64,000 bases of DNA from Cryptomeria japonica (taxonomy: Eukaryota; Streptophyta; Pinopsida; Cupressales; Cupressaceae), in NCBI RefSeq assembly GCF_030272615.1, contig NC_081413.1:330119802-330183801 (forward strand), read 5' to 3'. The notes beneath the pieces were generated by a model. The model saw only the letters and a list, made by a program, of their open reading frames with translations. It was not told the DNA's origin and made no database searches. Both the position numbers and the translations under genes were made by a program. Shown piece by piece: positions 23,237 to 36,600 of this stretch (position 1 is its first letter; each line of letters begins with the position of its first letter).

Positions 23237-24392
23237 TGTAGCGTCCTAAAATTGCACCCCTTAGCAATTTTGACTGCATTTGAGTCTTCACCTTAGTGTT
23301 TGTGCCCCTTGGCCTGATTGAAGACTTGATTATGCTCACGCCCCTCATAAATGTCATAAAAATTGATTCCCCCCCCCCTCCTTGGCCACCTTGATCCTAA
23401 CCCAAAATAGGGTAGGACTAGGGCATGGGGACCGTGGTGCCATGCCATGGTCCTCCCTAAAGTGGCCTCCCTTTAAACCCATTTTGGTATTTGAGAATTG
23501 AGTGAGATTCCCCTCTCTTTGTCGGCCCATGTCGGAAAATTAGTCAATTTTCTCAATGGGTAGGTATATAAAGAGGTTTTCCCCTCTCATTTGAGGATCC
23601 ACAAGCATCCATCAATTAGAAAAATCACACATGAGATCAAGCAATCAAGCACTCAAGAGCAATTTAGCATTAATCAATCTTTCTTCAAGCCTTGGAGCGG
23701 CAATAAAGTCAAGATTCAAGCATTGAATATGACATTATTCATCGTAATTTGTTGAAGACTTCATAAACCCTATTTCCATGTGGAGGCAAGCAAAATTTCA
23801 CAAGGAGGTATCATCATTCAATTTTCAGTCATAATTTAGCATCTCCCTCAAAAGGAAAATCTTTCATTACAATCATTTCAATTACATTTATTTCAATTTC
23901 ATGGTTAATTCCGAAACGGGGGTTTGACCTAAGGCAAGCCCCTATTCCCAATCTTTTTCCCCTTCTTTCTGTGTGTAGGAAACAAGAACAGAGCTGTGAT
24001 GTTTAGAATAAGCACTATTTGCAGAAACAAATCAACCCTTTTCGAACTGTGAAAAAGTAGGAGGACTAGGGCGCCCACCATCACAGTCCCAACATTTTTG
24101 GAGCATTTTTGAGGATCATATCCAAATATGCATATACTACTCAGATCTAGGTGCATGAGAAAATATTGCATCTATAGCTTACTGTTTCCTCAATTTCACC
24201 ATATTTCACCATTTCAACTTACAAAAGAGAAAATAAAAAATTAATTTAATCCATTTATTATTTAGTCCTAATCTGATTTGTGATTGAATCTAGTGGATTC
24301 CCTTCTTCTTTTGAATGTAATGGTCCCTAAGTGAATAATTTAGTGGTTTTCTCCCTCTAATGGTGGAAACCCTAAAAATTTTCCACCTTACA
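23237..24392 (+). mobile_element. Solo LTR inside copia A gag
   Basis: A 1156-bp non-coding block starting TGTAGCGTCC and ending CCTTACA, flanked by perfect TGACT repeats (23232-23236 and 24393-24397). Gag homology of copia A stops at the left repeat and resumes at the right one. A TATATAAAG box lies at 23565-23573. A solo LTR is the simplest reading. Confidence 0.88.
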
Positions 24393-26330
24393 TGACTAAA
24401 CATCTAACTTCCTTCAATATGATAGTTACCTAGTTGCACTCTATGGGAATGAAAATGGAGGAGAATTGAGGTATGGATTTATTGTGTTCTTTTCTAAATT
24501 CATGGTATAACTTAATTATGACAATTATGAGAACCACCACAAAGTTAAAATGGATGAATTAGTTCAAACGATGCTTTATAAAGAAATAATAATAAGAGTT
24601 TTGAGTCAACTAAGAAGGCCTAAGCAGTTCATCAATGGTCCAAAGAAAAAGACAAGAAGAAGGATAATAAGCAAGATAATTCTAGATCTAAATCTCATGG
24701 GAGATCTAGATCTCTTGGTAAGTTCACAAAAAAAAGTTGCAACAAATTTGCATATCTAAAAAGAGATTGTAAGGATGAAAATAAGAAGAAGAAAAAATCA
24801 TAGTTTCATAATGAGTTTGAGAGAGACTCCAAAGATGGAGATGATTCTTTTTTTGTTACCTTGGCTACTCATGCATTGGAAGGTGCATCGTTGATAGTTT
24901 GGTGCCTCCTTCTACATGACATCACATTGAGATTGGTTTACAAAATATGAATAGTGCCTTGTAAATGATTCTCATATTAATATTGTTTGTTGTAGTAGAG
25001 TTATAATTTGATTCCTTGGTTGATGAGTGGAAGGGATAAATGGTGTATTCAATATCCCTACTAGAGCACATAACCTACTTTATTTTAGATAAAAAATGAA
25101 TGATAAAAGTGTGAAGGTTGTTTTATCAAGTGGATGGTGCAAGATGTTTAAAGGAACTATGATTCTTTCTAAGGGTATTTGGATTGAGAGTATTTTTTAG
25201 GTAGATTCATGTATGGTTCAACTTAATAGTTCCCTAATTCCTATAGCAAATAGATTAGTAGAATATTTAGTGATAGATTAGTATAATCTTTTCCTTCACC
25301 ATTAAAGATCTAACAATAAAGAAGTGCATTATGTCTCTTCTAAGGGTCATACTTTTGGGCACCTAACGGTGCTCATGATTCAAGGAGACTAAGCTCCCAA
25401 TACATAAATTAATTTTATGACACCAAATGATGGGTCACATAGGTAAGAAGGGTTTAAGGACCCTAGAAATAAAAACCTTGTTGAGGGATTAAATTATTGT
25501 AATCTTGAATTTTATTTTTATGAATATTGTGTATGTAAAAAATAAATTCACATTTAGTTTTACTCTAGTTCTTATAAATCTTTTGGGGTTTTGGATTTAA
25601 TTCATTCTAATGTATTTAGTTTTGTTAATGTTCTTTCAATTTCTAATATGTATATTATGTTTCTTGCATTGATGATATATAGTAGGACGTGTGTATATTT
25701 ATTTATAAGTAAATTTGTAGTCTTTAGATTTTTTAAACATTTAAAGGCTTTTGTATACAATTCAAGTGGTAGAAAGATTAAGATTTTTAGAATTGGTAAT
25801 AGAAGTGAGTTTTGTTAAATATATTTTGATAGATTTTGCAAGGATAATGAGATATAAAGACATAATACAACTCCATACACCCTTTAATAGAATGGAGTTT
25901 CAAAAGAGAATGAATAGGACATTGATGGAGAGGGTTAGGAGTATGCTTAGTGGAGTTGAGCTGGAATTAAAAAAAATTGGACAAAAGTGGTTACCATAAC
26001 TTGTTAACTAGTTAACGTGTTTCCTATATCAACTCTTACTAATAAGAAACCTATGGAGGTGTGATCAAGAAGACAATTCACTCATTAATACATATTCAAG
26101 TATTTGGTTGTGAGGCATATGTACATATTTCTCGGGAGAAGTGATCAAAGTTTGATAGAAAAGCTATAAAATGTATCTTTGTTAGTTATGGTGTTGTTGT
26201 GAAAGGATACAAGTCTTGTGACCATACAAATGAGATATTTTTATATGGTAGAAGTTTTATATTTAAGTTTTGTTTCATAATATTGCAACTCAAAAAGGAT
26301 GGAAAGAAAGATATAGTTCAAGTAACCTCA

Positions 26331-28074
26331 TAGTGGTGCAGGGCACCTAGCTCAAAGCTGTCTTTTCTTGCATTTTAGAGTTTTTATGTGATTTCAAGTT
26401 ATTTTATGTTGTAATAAGGTGGAATAAATCCTATGACGCTTTTTGAAGCCATAGTTTGGTTGTCCACACTTTTGTTGTGCTCAGGATCCAAAATTGTCAT
26501 TATCCTGAAATGTTGTCAAAATGTCAATTTTTGGTTTGTACCAGGTGGATGCCTGGAAACTGGCTAGAATGTTTGGAAATAGTTTAAATCCATTTTGGGA
26601 TTCCATTTGAGTGATTTTTCAGGCCTTGAGAGCCTTGGAGTGTGTTTTTGCACTCATAGGTAAAAGTTGTTAAAAATTGGTCATGACAACTTTTGCATCT
26701 TTAGGCAAAAGTTGTCCATGAAGGAAATGGCATTGGAAGTTGGTTGGAACCAACTTAAAATGGTGTATAAAACCTTCTAATCATCTCCAATAACAGGTTA
26801 ATCAACTTTTGGTTTACATTCAATTCATTTGCCAAGGGTTTCTTATGATTTTCCTCATGTTTGGATTGTTTTTGCTTTAATTTTCTGCTTTTGTATGGCC
26901 TGTACGGTCTGGTATGGTGCTCATAATAGAAGAGTAAGTTAGGAATTTGTTTTATCTTTCCATAAAGTATGATATGAAGGTTTGAAGTGCCTTGGATCGA
27001 AAGTTATCACTGTTTTTGTAAAAGTTGCTCACAAACCCTTGAAACTTGGGGTTTTGGTTATAAAAATGCATTTTACCTGAGCATCCATGAATGGAACAAG
27101 TTTCAATCCAGTGGATGGCTTGGGTAGGCTCTATAAATATTTTTAGAGTAGGTTTTTTAAATTTTTGCAAGCCACAAGGAGGAGAATGGGTGAGATGAAT
27201 AACACATAAGCTTGTAGCTAGTGTGTGAGGGCAACAAAGATTGCTCATTTTTAGAGCCATGGAGAAGTGACACCCCAACAACCCATAGTGTTTTGGAAAG
27301 GTATATGAGTGCAATAAAATAATCCAAGTTTTTTTGGGTTGGTAATTGTGATTGGTGAATATTTTGGAGCACATCTTCCAAAACTGCCTGGAAGCCCTAA
27401 ACCCCTTAAAAATAGCTCTTTTTCAGTAACCCTAGTTGTGCAATAAACCCAAATGGGAAAATGAGTGACCTTGTTTAACTTCCAAATGGGTATTTTAATA
27501 TGTAAAAATATTTGGGGATTGTTAGGAAAGTTTGGGTAAGAAGACCAAAAAGCAGTCAAAGAAGGGTTAGTCAATTAGGCCTAACAGCAGCCGGTAGAAG
27601 CAAGTTGAAAGCCTAGGGCTTGGGAGGAAGGTGCAGAACTTTTCAATGCATAAAATGACCTTGAACATAACTACACAACATAACCGCAACCTTTGAACAT
27701 GCTTTTAGAGTGAAGATCCTTGGTGGAGGTCTTTGGAGCCTAGTTGGAGATTTGGGAACCTAGTAGGAGACCATCTCAAAATCAGAGATTTGGGTCAAAA
27801 CCAACAAGAAAACTCAAGTGGCTATACCTAGGAGGAAAGCAAGTAGATTTTAGGACTTGGAGGTTTAAGGAGTGTACCCTAACAAGTTACCTTGGAGGAG
27901 CTTAAGTAGAAGGGTGAGTTGAGAAGTTGGGGTGAGTAAGGGTGAATTGGAGAGCTAGGTGCAAGACTTCTACATCACATAGGCTAAAAAGGTTAAACAA
28001 AAAACCAAAAATGAACTAAAAGGGAAGAGAGATTAGATAGTTTAGAGAGTTTTCAAGAAGAGATAAAACCTTCA
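26331..28074 (+). mobile_element. Solo LTR or similar insertion in copia A pol
   Basis: A 1744-bp block without coding support, flanked by perfect CCTCA repeats (26326-26330 and 28075-28079). It starts TAGTGGTGCAGG, ends CTTCA and has a TATAAAA box at 26766. Copia A pol-like sequence lies on both sides. The outer dinucleotide is TA rather than TG, so the solo-LTR label is less certain than for the other two. Confidence 0.65.
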
Positions 28075-28144
28075 CCTCAATCATTAAGGATGCCCACTCA
28101 GAAAAGACAACTAGAAAGGTATACTCTCTCTCTTATTGGAGGTG

Positions 28145-29396
28145 TGTTGGATATGGTTGGTCATTGTTGCTACTAGGATATGTTTTTTTCATTGATGTCA
28201 ACATATTCCTGTGATTTGATCCGGTGTACTTGGAAAGATTTTATGATCCGGTTTTGTAGTTTGGTTTTGTTGATCACTGTTTTGCAGAGGTTGATATTTC
28301 CTCTGGTATATTCCGATGTGATCAGATCTTGTGCTGAGACTTTGGGATATTGTTTTGGATGATCTTTTGTATCTTCATTTCATATGGTTCATGATTTGGT
28401 TCTCTGCAAGTTATCTTTCTTCATGATAGTTGTTGATTGGTCGTTTTCTTGAGCTTCTAGACGTTAACAGATGAAGATTTGAAAAGTGGTGTTGGTGCAG
28501 CTGTTTTGGATGATCCTAACATGAGTTTTGGTGTTTCCTAGTCGTGTCCTATTTGTTTTGGTGATCCGTATTGATTCTTGTGTGAGTTCTTGGTTATTTT
28601 CATCAACCGGTATTAATTTTTCGTGTTATGTGGTATTTTTGGTGGTGTAGTGTGTTGCGGTTGATCTTGGCATGATTTTCGGTGGAGTTGATCATTTGGG
28701 AATTTGAATTAGGTCCATGTTATGCTATGTAAATCATCATATTGGTCTAGTGGTTGATCTTTGTATGGTGTAATGTAATTTTGTATATAAGGGTTGAGGG
28801 TTTAGCCGACCTTGTTACCAAGGTTGATGAATTGTATATATAGGTGATATAGTCATGTAATTTAGGTGTCCATGTTGTGTCTACATTATCAGAGAGATAT
28901 TTCTGTGTGAACAAGTGATTTATCATTTGGTGTTGAGTTTGAGGTGATATTGGTGTTGCAGGGAAGACAATTGTGCTTAACCAGAACTGTAATCAGGCAT
29001 TTGGAGATGTTATTCTTTCAGTTCATTTCTTCAGGATTGTAGTCTGAATCTAATTGTAAGTTAGTGAGACTTCCCTGAGGGTTGTAGCCTTTTGAGCCAT
29101 TATATTTGAGAAGTGAGCTCTAGGAAGTGTGCCTGAATACATGTGCATTCTCCATTGTAATATTTTCACATAGTACTACAAAGTATCATCTTACTATGGG
29201 TAGGTTCCCACCGTGTTTTTTCCCTTAACCGGGTTTTCCACGTCAAAAATCTTGGTGTTGTGTGTTGTGTTGTTAATTTGCTTATCTTTTTATTGTTGCA
29301 GTTTGTTAGATCTATTGTTGTGCTTAAATTTTTTATATTTTGGTGAAGATTAATTCCCCCCCCCCTCGCAGTCTTCCTTCTTTGTTGTTTCTAACA
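28145..29396 (+). repeat. 5' LTR of copia B
   Basis: 1252 bp, TGTTGG...TAACA, with a TATATAAG box near 28784. A U5-side block (29208-29246) contains a CCGGGTTTTCCACGTC motif that recurs in related form in copia C and element E. Confidence 0.92.
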
Positions 29397-29411
29397 ATTG
29401 GTATCAGAGCT
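29397..29411 (+). other. Primer-binding site of copia B
   Basis: ATTGGTATCAGAGCT directly follows the 5' LTR. It matches the complement of the plant initiator tRNA-Met 3' end, the usual copia primer. Confidence 0.9.
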
Positions 29412-29449
29412 AGATTCTCTAGTAAAAGCTTAATCGCTTGAGGAGATCC

Positions 29450-32400
29450 GGGATGGAAACTCAAGGCATTCTCTTTAAGAAGGACAGTTTGAGGTTTGAT
29501 GGAAGCAACTATACTATATGGAAGAACTGGATGGAGGTGCACTTGAAATGTCTTGGAGAAGATTACAAAGAATCCCTATGTTGTTCCTTAGAATGGACTA
29601 TCTACTCCTGATGAAGTTAAGGAAGTAGAATACAATGCTAGAGCGAAGGAAGCGTTGCTTAGTGCCCTGAGTGATTTAGAAATGACAAATGTAATGTGAC
29701 TTCAGACTGCACATGAGATTTGGGAGAAGCTTGAAATTTTGTATGAAGGTGATAAACAGGTGAAAGTTGCTAAGTTACAGAGTTTGAAAGGAAAATATGA
29801 GACATTGAAGATGGGAGATGATGAGAACATACATTATTTTATGGATAAGGTAAATGACCTTATCTTGTGTATCAGATGTGCTGGTGGAAGCATTGAGGAA
29901 GATGAAATTGTTGCTAAGGTGCTGAGATCTTTGCCTCCTGCTTATAAACATAAGGTTGCTGGTATTGATGAGATCCAGAGTGTGACTACAGTGACAAGAG
30001 ATGTGTTGGTTGGAAATATTGTTGCATTTGAGCTGAGTGAGTTTGGAGAATCACATGGAAAGTTTGAGACAACATTTAGAGCATCTGCATCTGTATCCGA
30101 TAAGCAAAAGTATGATCCCGATGAGTGCACAATATCTAGATATGAGAGAGAGAGAAAAGAGATTGAAGAGCAAGAAAGAGAGCTTGATGAGCTTGAAGCA
30201 CTGATTGCCTGGAGATTGCCTAAAGGTGTCGATAAGTATGATGGAAATTTGCCTTTGAAATGTTTCTCTTGTAATAAGATAGGACATTTTTCTTCTAGAT
30301 GCCCAAAGAGAATGGTTAAGTATGACAGACATGACAAGTTTGATAAGCATGATAGGAATGATAGATATGAGAAGCATGAGAAGTATGATAAGCCTTATAA
30401 GTCTAACCGGAAGTTTAGGAACCAAAAGAACTATTATTATGCTGCAGATAAAGGTGTTATAGATGATGAATTAGAAGGAGATGAAGTTGTGTTTATTTCC
30501 ATTAAAGAGGATAGGCTTGTACCTATTGATTCCACTAGTTTTTCCTGTTGAAGAAAAAGCCTTGGCAACTAAGGTAGAATAAAAGGATGAATGGGTGATT
30601 GATAGCGGTTGTTCACATCATATGACCGGTGATAAAAGAAAATTTGTAAGCATGGAAAGGTATGATGGTGGAATAGTTAGATTTGGAGATGACAAAGCCT
30701 GTGTAATCCATGGGAGATGTTCTACTTATTTTGATGATAATCATAACACTGATGATGTCTTGTATGTTGAAGGTTTGAAGCATAATCTTTTGAGTGTTGA
30801 ATAGATGGTTGATAAGGGTTATGATCTACAATTCAAGGATGTTAAATGCAAGATCTTGAATGCCTCTGGTATAGAGATTGCATTTGGGACTAAGACTGAA
30901 GGTGATATTTTTCATTTGAATGCTGGTGAGAAAATTTATTTGATTGCTAAGATAGATGAGAGTTGGTGTTGGCATAGGAGAATGTGTCATGTAAACTTTG
31001 ATTCAATGATTAAGATCTGTTCTACACAAGTTGTTAGAGATTTGCCTAAGATTGTTAAGCCTGCTAATCCGGTATGTAAGGAATGTCAGTTGGGTAAGCA
31101 AACAAGGATTTCTTTCAAGAGCAAACAATATAATCTGATAGTGATGGATTGCTAGATCTTGTGCATACTGACCTATGTGGACCTACAAATGTTAGAAGTG
31201 TGCAGGGTGATAGATATTTTATGCTACTAATTGATGATTATTCCAGGATGATGTGGGTTGTCCTTTTGAAGGAGAAATCAGAAGCATTGGACAAATTCAA
31301 GATATTCAAAGCAAAGGTGGAAACTGAGTCTGGATTGAAGGTGAAATATCTGAGATCTGATAGAGGTGGAGAATTATATTCTAGTGAATTCAACTCATTC
31401 TGTGAGATGCATGGAATTAGAAGACAATTATCTGCTCCTACAACCCCACAACAAAATGGAGTTATTGAGAGGAAGAACATAATTGTTTTGGATGCTGCAA
31501 GGACTATGCTGATTGAAGGAAATGTTCTCAAGATCTACTAGAGAGAAGCCATTAGCATTATTGTTTACACATTCAATAGAGTTCACATCAAAGGTAATAC
31601 CAGTAAGACCCCTTTATGAGCTTTGGTTTGGTCATGTCCCTATAGTAAGATATTTCAGAGTATTTGGTAGCAAATGTTATATCAAGAGAGATGAGGATAT
31701 AGGAAAGTTTGATGCTAGAAGTGATGAAGGTATCTTCTTGGGATATTCAACTAAGAGAAAAGCCTACCTGTGCTATAATAAGAGATTGAGAAAGATAGTT
31801 AAAAGTGAAAATGTGAAGCTGGATGAGAATCTTGGGAAGGAGATTAGAGCATGCAGTTATGATGATGGTCAACATGTTGTTTTGGCTCTTGTTCAGCCTG
31901 AAGAACCTAAGCAGAATGATCCGGTAGAGACTATTAATCTGGATGTTGCTGCTGCCAGTGAAGAAGTACAAGAACTTGAGAATCAGAACAAACAAAACAC
32001 TCCGAGGTATGTAAGATTAAATCATTCTGAAAATCAGATTATGGGTGATAAGAATAAGGGTGTAATGACTAGAAGAAGGTTAGCTACAGAAGAAGTATGT
32101 TTGATTTCTAAAGTTGAACCTAAAGATGTTGTTGAAGCTTGTAAAGATGAAAGTTGCATGAGAGCTATGGAAGAAGAACTAGATCAGACTAAAAAGAATA
32201 ATACTTTGGAACGTGTGTCTAGACCTAAAGATAAGAATGTTATTGGTACTAAATGGGTATTCAAAACCAAATTGAATGAAGCCGATGAAGTTGTCAGAAA
32301 TAAAGTTAGACTGGTCTGCAAAGGGTATTCACAACAAGAAGGAATTGATTATGAGGAGACTTTTGCTCCGGTTGCCAGACTTGAATCTATTAGACTATTG

Positions 32401-33600
32401 CTTGTTTATGCTGCTTATAAAGATTTCAAGGTATATCAGATGGATGTCAAATCATCCTTTTTGAATGGTAATCTAGAAGAAGAAGTTTACATTGAATAAC
32501 CTGATGGATTTTCACTGTCGGATGATGGAGACATGGTATGTAAGTTGAAGAAAGCTCTTTATGGATTGAAACACCTAGAGCTTGGTATGCTAGATTAGAT
32601 AAATACTTGGTTAGATTGGGATTTAATAAAGGTACTGCTGACAGTAATCTGCATTTCAAGATTAAAAATGATAACATCTTGATTGTTGAAGTCTTTGTTG
32701 ATGATATTATCTTTGGTGGTGATGATGACTTGAGCATGAAGTTTGTCGGTGATATGTAGAAAAAATTTGAGATGTCTATGATTGGTGAGATGAAATCCTT
32801 CTTAGGTTTGTAGATTGTACAAACATGAAAAGGTATATTCATATCTCAAACTAAGTATGTGAAGGAATCGTTGAAGAAGTTTGGATTAGATGACTCCAAA
32901 CGGGTTGGAACTCCTATGGTGATTGGTTGTAAATTGTCTAAAAATGATGAATCTCCGAAAGCTATTTAGAGTTTGTACAAATCTATGGTTGGTGGACTGC
33001 TATATCTTACTCAGACTAGGCCTACCATTATGCATGTTGTGTGTATGGCTACTAGATATCAAGCTGACCCAAAGGAGAGTCATGTCACTACTATTAAGAG
33101 GATATTCAGATATCTAAAGGGAAGTGTGGACTATGGTTTATGGTACCCGAGGAATGATGATTTCATGTTGTGTACCTATACTGATGTTGACTGGGCTGGT
33201 GATGTAGATGATTGGAAGAGAACTACCGGTGGAGAATTCTTCTTAGGTAAGAAGTTAGTTTCATGGGATAACAAGAAACAAGATTCAGTGTCCTTATCTA
33301 CTGCTGAAGTTGGGTACATTGCTGCTGCTAGTAATTGCACCCAGGTGGTTTGGATGAAGCAAATGTTGAAAGATATCAGAGTTATTCATGATGAGCCTAC
33401 TGTTATATACTGTGATAATTCCAGTGCTATCAACATGTCAAAGAATATGGTACAACATTCAAAGACTAAGCATATATCAATCAAATATCATTACTTGAGA
33501 GAACAAGTCAATGAGGAGAAGGTGAGATGGAGTATGTATCTACAAAGGAACAAATAGCTGATATTTTCACTAAGCCTTTGCCTACAAATAAATTTGTCTA
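29450..33600 (+). pseudogene. Copia B gag-pol (fossil)
   Basis: A broken gag-pol of Ty1/copia type. Gag (about 29450-30550) is of the UBN2 kind with one CCHC knuckle and a Lys/Tyr/Asp-rich tail. Then come the aspartic protease DSG motif, the integrase zinc finger and core, an RT of the RVT_2 family ([25 protein letters not shown]) and an RNase H with the ATRYQADPKESH and KTKHISIKYHYLREQV signatures. Integrase before RT fixes the superfamily. Confidence 0.88.
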
Positions 33601-33921
33601 TTTGAGAGACAAGTTAGGGGTATCCACCCCTCTTGATGGGAACTAGATGCATTGAGTTGCATCGATCTAGTGGATTTCAGAGCGTTATTCTTTTATCCAG
33701 ATTGATGAGTTGGTGCTGCTCCTCTGCTAGAGTATTCTGTGTTTTGGGGAGAGATATTTATGTTTTCTATTTTGGAGATCTTTGGCATTGCTGTCAAAGG
33801 GGGAGGGAGATCATGTGAAAAACTTCTTTATCTGTCTTGACCTTAGGGGGAGTTTATTGGTGATATCTTCTTTCTTTGCATTCACTGTTTTTCAGATTCA
33901 TAAGTTGCCATCAATACCAAT

Positions 33922-33930
33922 GGGGGAGAT
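33922..33930 (+). other. Polypurine tract of copia B
   Basis: GGGGGAGAT directly precedes the 3' LTR and is the expected plus-strand primer. Confidence 0.88.
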
Positions 33931-35190
33931 TGTTGGATATGGTTGGTCATTGCTGCTACTAGGATATGTTGTTTTCATTGATGTCAACATATTCCTGTGA
34001 TTTGATCTGGTGTACTTGGAAAGATTTTATGATTCGGATTTGTAGTTTGGTTTTGCTTATCAGTATTTTGCAGAGGTTGATATTTCCTTCGATATATTGT
34101 GGTGTGATCAGATCTTGTGCTGAGACTTTGGGATATTGTTTTGGATGGCCTTATGTATCTTCATTTCAGATGGTTCATGATTTGGTGCTCCACAAGTTAT
34201 CTTTCTTCGTGAGAGTTGCTAATTGGTTGTGTTCTTGGGCTTCTAGACATTGACAGATGAAGATTTGAAAAATGGTGTTAGTGCAGGTGTTCTGGATGAT
34301 CGTAAAATTCTTGCTGGTGTTTCCTAGTCGTGTCTTATTTATTTTGGTGATCCGCATTGATCGTTGTGCGAGTTCTTGGTGATTTTCATCAACCGGTATT
34401 GATTTTTGTGTTATGCAGTATTTCTGGTGGTGTAGCGTGTTGCAGTTGATCTTGGCATGATTTTCGGTGGAGTTGATCATTTGAGAATTTGAATTAGGTC
34501 CATGTTATGCTATGCAAATCATCATATTGGTCCTGTGGTTGATCTTTGTGTCATGTGATATAATTTTGTAATTAAGGGTTGAGGGTTTAGCCGACCTTGT
34601 TATCAAGGTTGATGAATTGTATATATAGGTGATATAGTCATATAATTTAAGTGTCAATGTTGTGTCTACATTATTAGAGAGAGATTTGTGTGTGAACAAC
34701 TGATTTATCATTTGGTGTTGAGTTTGAGGTGAGATTGGTGTTGCAGGGCAGACAAATGTGCTTAACCGGAACTGTAATCAAGCATTTGGAGATGCTATTC
34801 TTTCAGTTCATTTTTTCAAGATTGTAGTCTAAATCTTATTGTAAGTCAGTGAGACTTCCTTGAGGGTTGTAGCCTTCCGGGCCATTATATTTGAGCAATG
34901 AGCTCTAGGAAGTGTGCCTGAATGGATGCGCATTCCCCATTGTAATATTTTCACATACTACTACAGAGTATCATCTTACTATGGGTAGGTTCCCACTGTG
35001 GTTTTTCCCTTAACCAGGTTTTCCACGTCAAAAATCTTGGTTTTGTGTGTTGTGGTATTAATTTGTTTATCCGTTTATTGCTACAGTTTGTTAGATCTGT
35101 TGTTGTGCTTAAAGTTTTATATTTCAGTGAAGACTGATTCCCCCCCTCTCCCGTGCCCCTCTCAGTCTTCCTTCTTTGCTACTGCTAACA
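33931..35190 (+). repeat. 3' LTR of copia B
   Basis: 1260 bp, collinear with the 5' LTR from TGTTGG to TAACA, about 90% identical by hand count. Near its end it carries the pyrimidine motif GATTCCCCCCCTCTC that precedes CAGTCTTCC in both copies. Confidence 0.92.
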
Positions 35191-35195
35191 AGGTG

Positions 35196-35690
35196 TATAT
35201 TTTCTTTGAGTGATATGAATAATGAGCCTAGGATTGTACCAACACCTATGGGTATGATTGAAGGAGAGTTCTAGAAGTTGACCATGGACAAGGAGATGGA
35301 TTATTTGAAGAAAAATAACACATGAGACCTAGTACCTTTACTTAACAAATGAAAGCATTTTTAGATGCAAATGGGTTTTCAAAATAAAATTAGAGTCTGA
35401 TGAAAAAGTTAAGAAGTACAAGGTGAGATTGGTTGCAAAGGGTTATTCCTAGATTGAGGGAATAGATTATGGTGACATTTTCTCCCCAAATAGAAAAGTT
35501 TACATCCATTCACTTTCTATTGCCTCTTGTTATAATGTATGATCTCGAGGTTGAATAGATGGATGCGAAGACAACATTCCTTCCAAGTGATTTAGAGGAA
35601 GATATTTATATGACACAATTGGAGTACAACATTGATAAGGTAAAGAATATTTGGTTTGTAATTAAAAAAAAATAATACTTTTTTTTAAAG
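35196..35690 (+). pseudogene. Reverse transcriptase start of copia A (fossil)
   Basis: Copia RVT_2 homology appears immediately right of copia B's TSD (for example EGEF..LTMDKEMDYLKKNNT). It continues through the segment around YMTQLEYNIDKVKNIWFV and stops near 35670. It belongs to the same broken element as 22838-26330. Confidence 0.8.
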
Positions 35691-36600
35691 GAATTTGATA
35701 GTATAAACACTTCCTACACTCATCAATGAGAAGAGAAACACATGTACTATATGAACTAGTAGTTTCAAAAGAAAATACAACATGCAAAATTAAACCACAA
35801 TGGCACAATGTTTATCCTAGGAAAACCCTTTCAGGAAAAACCCAACCTCTAAATCTTGAACCATTATACTTGAAGTACCAGTCTAATTATAATACATCAA
35901 TGTGATTGAGCCTTCATAGGAAAACAACTAGCACAAGTCTACGTATATTTTAGTAATACACCCTACAAAGTTACATCATACTACATCCCCACCTTAGGCA
36001 CTAATATACAAAAGATGCAATTTAGGAAACCAAAAAAATGATAAACCATAAACCATGGTGGGATACCACTCCAAAAAATTGTGCACAAATCATATCATGA
36101 GTAATTCCATTATCAACTCCCGTGATGAGCCAACATATTAATAGTACAAGATCCTCTTAAATTGTCATAGTCTATCATAGCCAAATCACCAACTTGAAAA
36201 TGGAAGCGGCTAAACTCCACACAAAACAACATTCTGTACAGTTTTTAAAATTTGCAAAACACAACAAATTTTCGCGAAATTTTCAAGAGTGAAATCTTCA
36301 TGCTCTGCATCCCCATCGTTGTTAAACCATAAAAAATCTGATGAAAAAATACCGTGTTTTGCAGATCTAAAATATTTTTTGGAGTGTCATTTTGTGTGAA
36401 GATTAACCTATACCAAGTTTGCATTTGACTCCATATCCCCATTTAAAGACGCCTTATAGTTATGACATGTAATATCCGCATCATAAAGTTGATTAAAATT
36501 CAAGTCTACTATGGGACTCCCTATAACCATACAAGTACATGCATTAGAAAATTTTTCTCTTAAAAAATTACTTACCTCCTTAGCTTTTCCTTGTTCCTTG
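35691..36600 (-). other. No gene; probable LTR fragment
   Basis: AT-rich DNA. At 35812-35850 the plus strand reads TCCTAGGAAAACCCTTTC followed by AGGAAAAACCC. This is the reverse complement of the U5-type block seen in the copia LTRs here, suggesting a minus-strand LTR fragment. No TSD or partner was found. Confidence 0.4.

Larger units (their letters stand above)
28145..35190 (+). mobile_element. Complete-length Ty1/copia element B
   Basis: A fossil of 7.05 kb, complete in layout but broken at roughly ten places. Parts: 5' LTR 28145-29396, tRNA-Met primer site, gag, protease, integrase, RT and RNase H in copia order, polypurine tract, 3' LTR 33931-35190. Perfect TSD AGGTG at 28140-28144 and 35191-35195. 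Domain landmarks: zinc knuckle CFSCNKIGHFSSRC near 30260, protease DSGCSHHMTG near 30605, integrase about 30950-31800, RT about 32150-32830, RNase H about 33000-33560. The LTRs differ at about 120 of 1240 compared positions (hand count), so it is old, of order tens of millions of years at conifer rates. Confidence 0.92.
21050..35690 (+). mobile_element. Ty1/copia element A, oldest of a four-insertion nest
   Basis: A fossil, broken in dozens of places and lacking its 3' end. Parts: 5' LTR remnant (about 21050-22762, interrupted), with the copia U5-type block AAAGGGTTTTCTCC near 21269; a decayed tRNA-Met primer site near 22764; gag (from about 22838, interrupted, ending in a basic zinc-knuckle region near 24770); protease and integrase (about 24850-26330); and the start of reverse transcriptase (35196-35690). 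Four later insertions sit inside: solo LTRs at 21484-22736, 23237-24392 and 26331-28074, and copia B at 28145-35190. RNase H and a 3' LTR were not found. Confidence 0.8.

Noticed and set aside
26952-27574. Minus-strand frames of 74-140 codons
   Set aside because: They lie inside the non-coding solo-LTR-like block and resemble no family.
29397-29411. tRNA-Met-like sequence, considered as a tRNA gene
   Set aside because: Only the 12-15 bases of a primer-binding site next to an LTR. The same short match recurs at each LTR element here, and no cloverleaf is present.
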